A stretch of DNA of 64,000 nucleotides from Strix aluco. Taxonomy: Eukaryota; Chordata; Aves; Strigiformes; Strigidae. The notes under the pieces were generated by a model. That model searched no databases. It was not told the origin of the DNA and saw only the letters and a program-made list of their open reading frames with translations. The position numbers and the translations under genes were made by a program. Shown piece by piece: positions 60,370 through 64,000 of this stretch; within the stretch, counting starts at the first letter, position 1; each line of letters starts with the position of its first letter. The stretch is from contig NC_133955.1 in NCBI RefSeq assembly GCF_031877795.1, forward strand, positions 3,534,001-3,598,000, in the 5' to 3' direction.

Positions 60370-63300
60370 TCCCCCCCAGCAAAATAAACAGAGAAGTGAA
60401 GCTGAGCCAGCCCTCGACCACGGCAGTTCCAGTCTCAACCCAAATCTGCATTTCAGACTTTCCTTCAAGAAAGCCAAAAGGCTTCAATTTTTTTTTTTTC
60501 TTTCTGCCTTCAATTGATCTTCTTATGCAAATAGTTCAATTTTGGTCAGAAGGGATTTTTTTAAGGCAAAAGCCTCCCTTGCAGGAGCCCAGTGCTGGAA
60601 AACGCTCCATCCCCAGGAGATGTGCATCAACCTCTGATCTTTGCCCCCACAGCCCCCCAGTGGGTCCCCATTTTCCCAACCCCCCAACAGCAGAAGCGCT
60701 TTAATCCCCAGCCACGTGCCAAGCGGGGTTTAGGCAATTCAGGGAGTTCCCGGCTTGGGTAAGAGCCCGACCATGAGGGTCGGGGAGAGGCGAGAAGGGT
60801 GACAGCGCTGCCGTTCCCACGCGGGCCGGGTGGTCCCGCCGTGCTGGAGGTTAAAACCCCTCCACCAGCCCCACTTTAGCTCATCACTGTGGTTATTTTT
60901 AAGCAGCACAGCCTCCAGAAGGTAGGGAGAAAAACAGATGAAAAGATCAAACTTATTTATACTTTAAATTAGAAACAAGCTGTACAAAATATACAAACCA
61001 AGGCGGGGAAAACAATAAATATTGGTGTACAGCTGCCTCCGGACTGTAAATGGCAGATTATCGGGGCGGATGAGGTCTGAGTGAGCCCAGCCCACCTTCC
61101 TCTTTTCTGACAGAGGGGAAAAAACCCTCTGCCACTAGAACTCAGGGAGGTTTCCTGGGGGAATGAGCGAGGTCCTGCGGGTGAAAAGGTGGAGCTGGCT
61201 GTGGGACCTAACCCAAGCCAGGCTGAGCTGCCCACTCTGCCTCCGTCCCCACCAACCTCCCGGTGCTGGCGTGGCCAGCGCTGGGTTTTCACACCAGCAG
61301 CAAGGCAGCAGCTCGGTGCGGCCGTTGGAAAACATTCACCCGCGATCACAGGCAGAGACACTCGTCTCCAGGCCACGTCACCTTGCCCCAGACTTGGACA
61401 CATGTCCCTTGTTGCCAGCATCCTTGGCTTTAAACCCCACTTTTGAGTCCCGTTTTGCTTGAGGCTGCAGACCTCCTGGGAGAGGGTGTTGGGGCAAGGG
61501 GTCCCCAGTCCTGCTCCCCCATCATTCCTACAGCAATTAGCAGTGCTAATCAGCAACGTGCTCCCAGCAAGAGCACCCCCTTCTCCTTTCCAACACACAG
61601 CATCTCCCAGACATCTCAAACCCCAGATAAAGCAGGAAGCAAAGCCCCGGAGCATCATTAACCCTTGAGCTGCCATGTAGGCTGAGAAAAATTCCTGGAA
61701 ACAGCAGTTCACATCCAAGTTTGAGGCTCTATTTTCCACAGGTTTCATGGTTGTGAAATAACCATCATCTCCTCACTACATACATGTGTGTTGCAGTTAA
61801 AAAAGTTGTCTGGCTCATCTCTTTCCTCTGCTAGGATTTCTGCCAATAAATCACTGTCATCTGGTCTAAGGCAAACAAACAAGGCTGCTTTAAACCATAA
61901 ACATTTATTGATGACAAAAGGCTTGAGGCAACAAGGCGTAACTTCCAGAATGACAAGTTTACTCTGGATCTCAGTCAGGGGCAAACTCTTCGGAAATTTA
62001 TTGAGAGCACCACAGACCTTTGGGATGCTGATAGGAAAAGCTCTTCCCTTAAAACCAGGAGGAGGATTAAGCCCTTACCCCCATCAGCTGCAACACAGCA
62101 GCAGACATTAACCCTTGAGCTCCGGGCAGCTTTGGTCTGGCATCGCGCTGGCTCAAAGGATTTCTCCCCCAGGCCCTGTGTGGCCTCCTGGCCCTGTTTA
62201 CTCCTCCACTGCCTCCACGTAATCCTATCAAAGCCAATTAAGCTGTGCCAGGAGAGCAGCGGTGCTGCAGGCAGTGAGTGGCCGGAGGGGCAGATCACCT
62301 CCTCCCCGGCGAAGTCCCCTCAGCTCCTTCCCTGTCGTGGGGTCCCCAGCCAAGGTTTGGTTCAGCATCAGGGACACAGCAAGAGCATCACCTCCTGCTC
62401 AGCACCAGCCGCCACCAGCCCCACACGTGCTCCCCGGAGGGGTTTGCATACAGGCACCGCACCAAGCCCAAAATTTGTCAAGCAGCAACAGAGGTGGCCT
62501 AGGACACATCCCAAAACCAGGAGGTCTGAGCACAAGGGCAGAGGCAGGAGAATAAAAGCCCAGGGGAAGGGACAGCTCTGTGATGTCCAACCCGAGCAGC
62601 GCTTCCCTGCGAGCTGGGAGCTCGCTGTGCGAGGTGCAGCATGAAACCAGCTCCTCAAGGCTGTGGCCCTTCTGTCTAATGCAAGTTGGCCCAGTCTTCC
62701 CTCTGCAAGTTTCCCTCTGCTTTTTCATCCAGCTCTTCTGCTGCATCTGGTCTCAACAAATTCAATTTTATTCCTAATGGCCATTTAAGAAATCCCCCTG
62801 TGCAATGATCTATAGGCTGACCTATAACATCAGATGCAGTTTCTACAAAGAAGTAGAGCAAGCATCACTCTTTTCCTCCTTAATGGCCTTCTCAGGGCGG
62901 ATTTCCAAGCAGAGGGGACACACAGTTTCCCTCTCCCCACAGCCAGACCCTGACCACGAGGGGAACCCCCCCAGCGTCCCTCCCCAGGGGGACATGGGCT
63001 GCACAAAACATCTCAGGAGCTTCACCCCAGCCCTCAGCCATTCCCACACATGGGGCTGCCTTAGCACCCTGCTTCCACCTTGAAATCTTGTCTCCTTCTT
63101 GCCGAACCCCATCGCCTCTCAAGCAGCCTTTTGGGGTTGTCCTTCTCCCACCAAACCCCTCGTTGATCCCCGTTAGCACGCGGCAGCTGGGCAGAGCATC
63201 AGCATCCAGCCCGGCTGCGGCAGCCAGCGCGATCTCACCCGCTCTCCCCTCCCTCGCGTTTGAATGGGAACCCTTGCCTCCATTGATAAATCTGGGACAA

Positions 63301-64000
63301 ATCTGCTATTCTTTATTTCGGAGGATCAGAAACCTTTCAGCGCAAACGCTGTTACAATAATACCTTAATGCACTGTAAATGTATTGTCTCTCCTCCCACA
63401 GTGGGGAACACACAAAGCCCCAACTGCTACATCAAGGCAGCGCAGTATTAACTCACTGGAGAGGTTTCTCATGTCATCTCGGAAACATGAGCTCTACCGC
63501 TGCCGCTCATAACGTGGACAAACATTACAGAAAAAGGCTCAAGGTTGTCACTCAGGTCACTAATCACTGCCTGAAACCTTTGCAGACAGGACTGCAGAGG
63601 ACTGTTGGCATCAGACAGTGCAGCATCAACCCAACTTCTCAAGACTAACTTGGAGCAATCCATACATTATACAGCTAAAACAGATGAAGAGATGCTTTAA
63701 CCCTGCTCTGCTTGGCTTGCTTCAGCTGCTTGCCCTCCCTGTAACCTTCAACTGGTTCTTCTCCACCACATTATCCTTGATTTAATTGTGATTATTTGCT
63801 TGGCAACTGGGGAATAAGTTATATGAGGCAACCTCCAGCTCCAGACCGACCAGTCCCACCAACCTCACCTTCTCCCTTGTGGAGGCAGGAGGTGGGACCA
63901 TCCCCGCAGTCCCCGAGGCTCACACCCTTCCAGAAGAGCCGTGATGTTACCCCAACGTACGCCGAGATGGGGTCACTGACCCCATTCCCAGAAATCAGGC
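60370..64000. other. Intergenic, no gene recognised
   Basis: No convincing exon is seen. The 259-codon minus frame at 60969-61748 has no motif and a cysteine/serine/glycine-rich chance composition. AT-rich sequence at 60940-61055 has the look of a minus-strand transcript end but only a variant signal. The remainder is GC-moderate spacer without recognisable repeats. Confidence 0.45.

Noticed and set aside
60969-61748. 259-codon minus-strand open frame
   Set aside because: No recognisable domain, Cys/Ser/Gly-rich composition and overlapping plus-strand frames of similar nature; consistent with a chance ORF in GC-moderate DNA.

Overview
The window is vertebrate genomic DNA, most probably from a bird and probably a microchromosome. 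It is GC-moderate to GC-rich, sparse in repeats, and its recognisable interspersed repeats are CR1 LINE fragments, including two with the avian 8-bp ATTCTGTG tail. No prokaryotic gene organisation, rRNA, tRNA or CRISPR array is visible. Only two protein genes are certain. Both are intact single-exon coding regions on the minus strand and encode Shaker-type (Kv1) voltage-gated potassium channel subunits: KCNA2 (27784-29283, 499 aa) and KCNA3 (57888-59645, 585 aa). Their order and orientation match the amniote KCNA10-KCNA2-KCNA3 cluster as I recall it from human 1p13. KCNA10 is not in the window and would be expected beyond the left edge; the CD53 side would be beyond the right edge.

Layout. 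1-27 kb is non-coding: CR1 pieces at 843-1390 (-), 1722-1829 (+) and 5998-6393 (+), two fragments resembling ancient SINE/LINE ends (20.6 and 24.3 kb), and the AT-rich 3' flank of KCNA2, which may be a very long 3' UTR. 27.8-33 kb is the KCNA2 locus: coding exon, a candidate splice acceptor 81 nt before the ATG, polypurine tracts, and a CpG-rich block at 30.66-31.18 kb that may be its promoter. 33-57.8 kb is the intergenic interval: a 17-bp x 11 minisatellite (37031-37217), two degraded CR1 reverse-transcriptase fragments (38.7-39.2 and 49.7-50.1 kb), ancient SINE-like pieces, perfect AT-rich palindromes, and an unexplained 35-codon minus-strand ORF predicted to be a single membrane helix, preceded by a good-looking splice acceptor (43943-44082). 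57.9-60.4 kb is the KCNA3 locus with a CpG island, a G10/C10 inverted repeat and a purine/pyrimidine alternating repeat upstream. 60.4-64 kb shows no gene.

The two channel subunits share the T1 assembly domain, voltage sensor and TVGYGD filter, so they are expected to form homo- and heterotetramers. The KCNA3 N-terminus carries acidic, glycine and His/Pro tracts and a second in-frame AUG in a better context at -3 (Met61). I see no clear evidence of a wholly new biological system. The most interesting unexplained signal is the small membrane ORF or terminal exon near 44 kb, and it needs comparative and transcript evidence before being believed.
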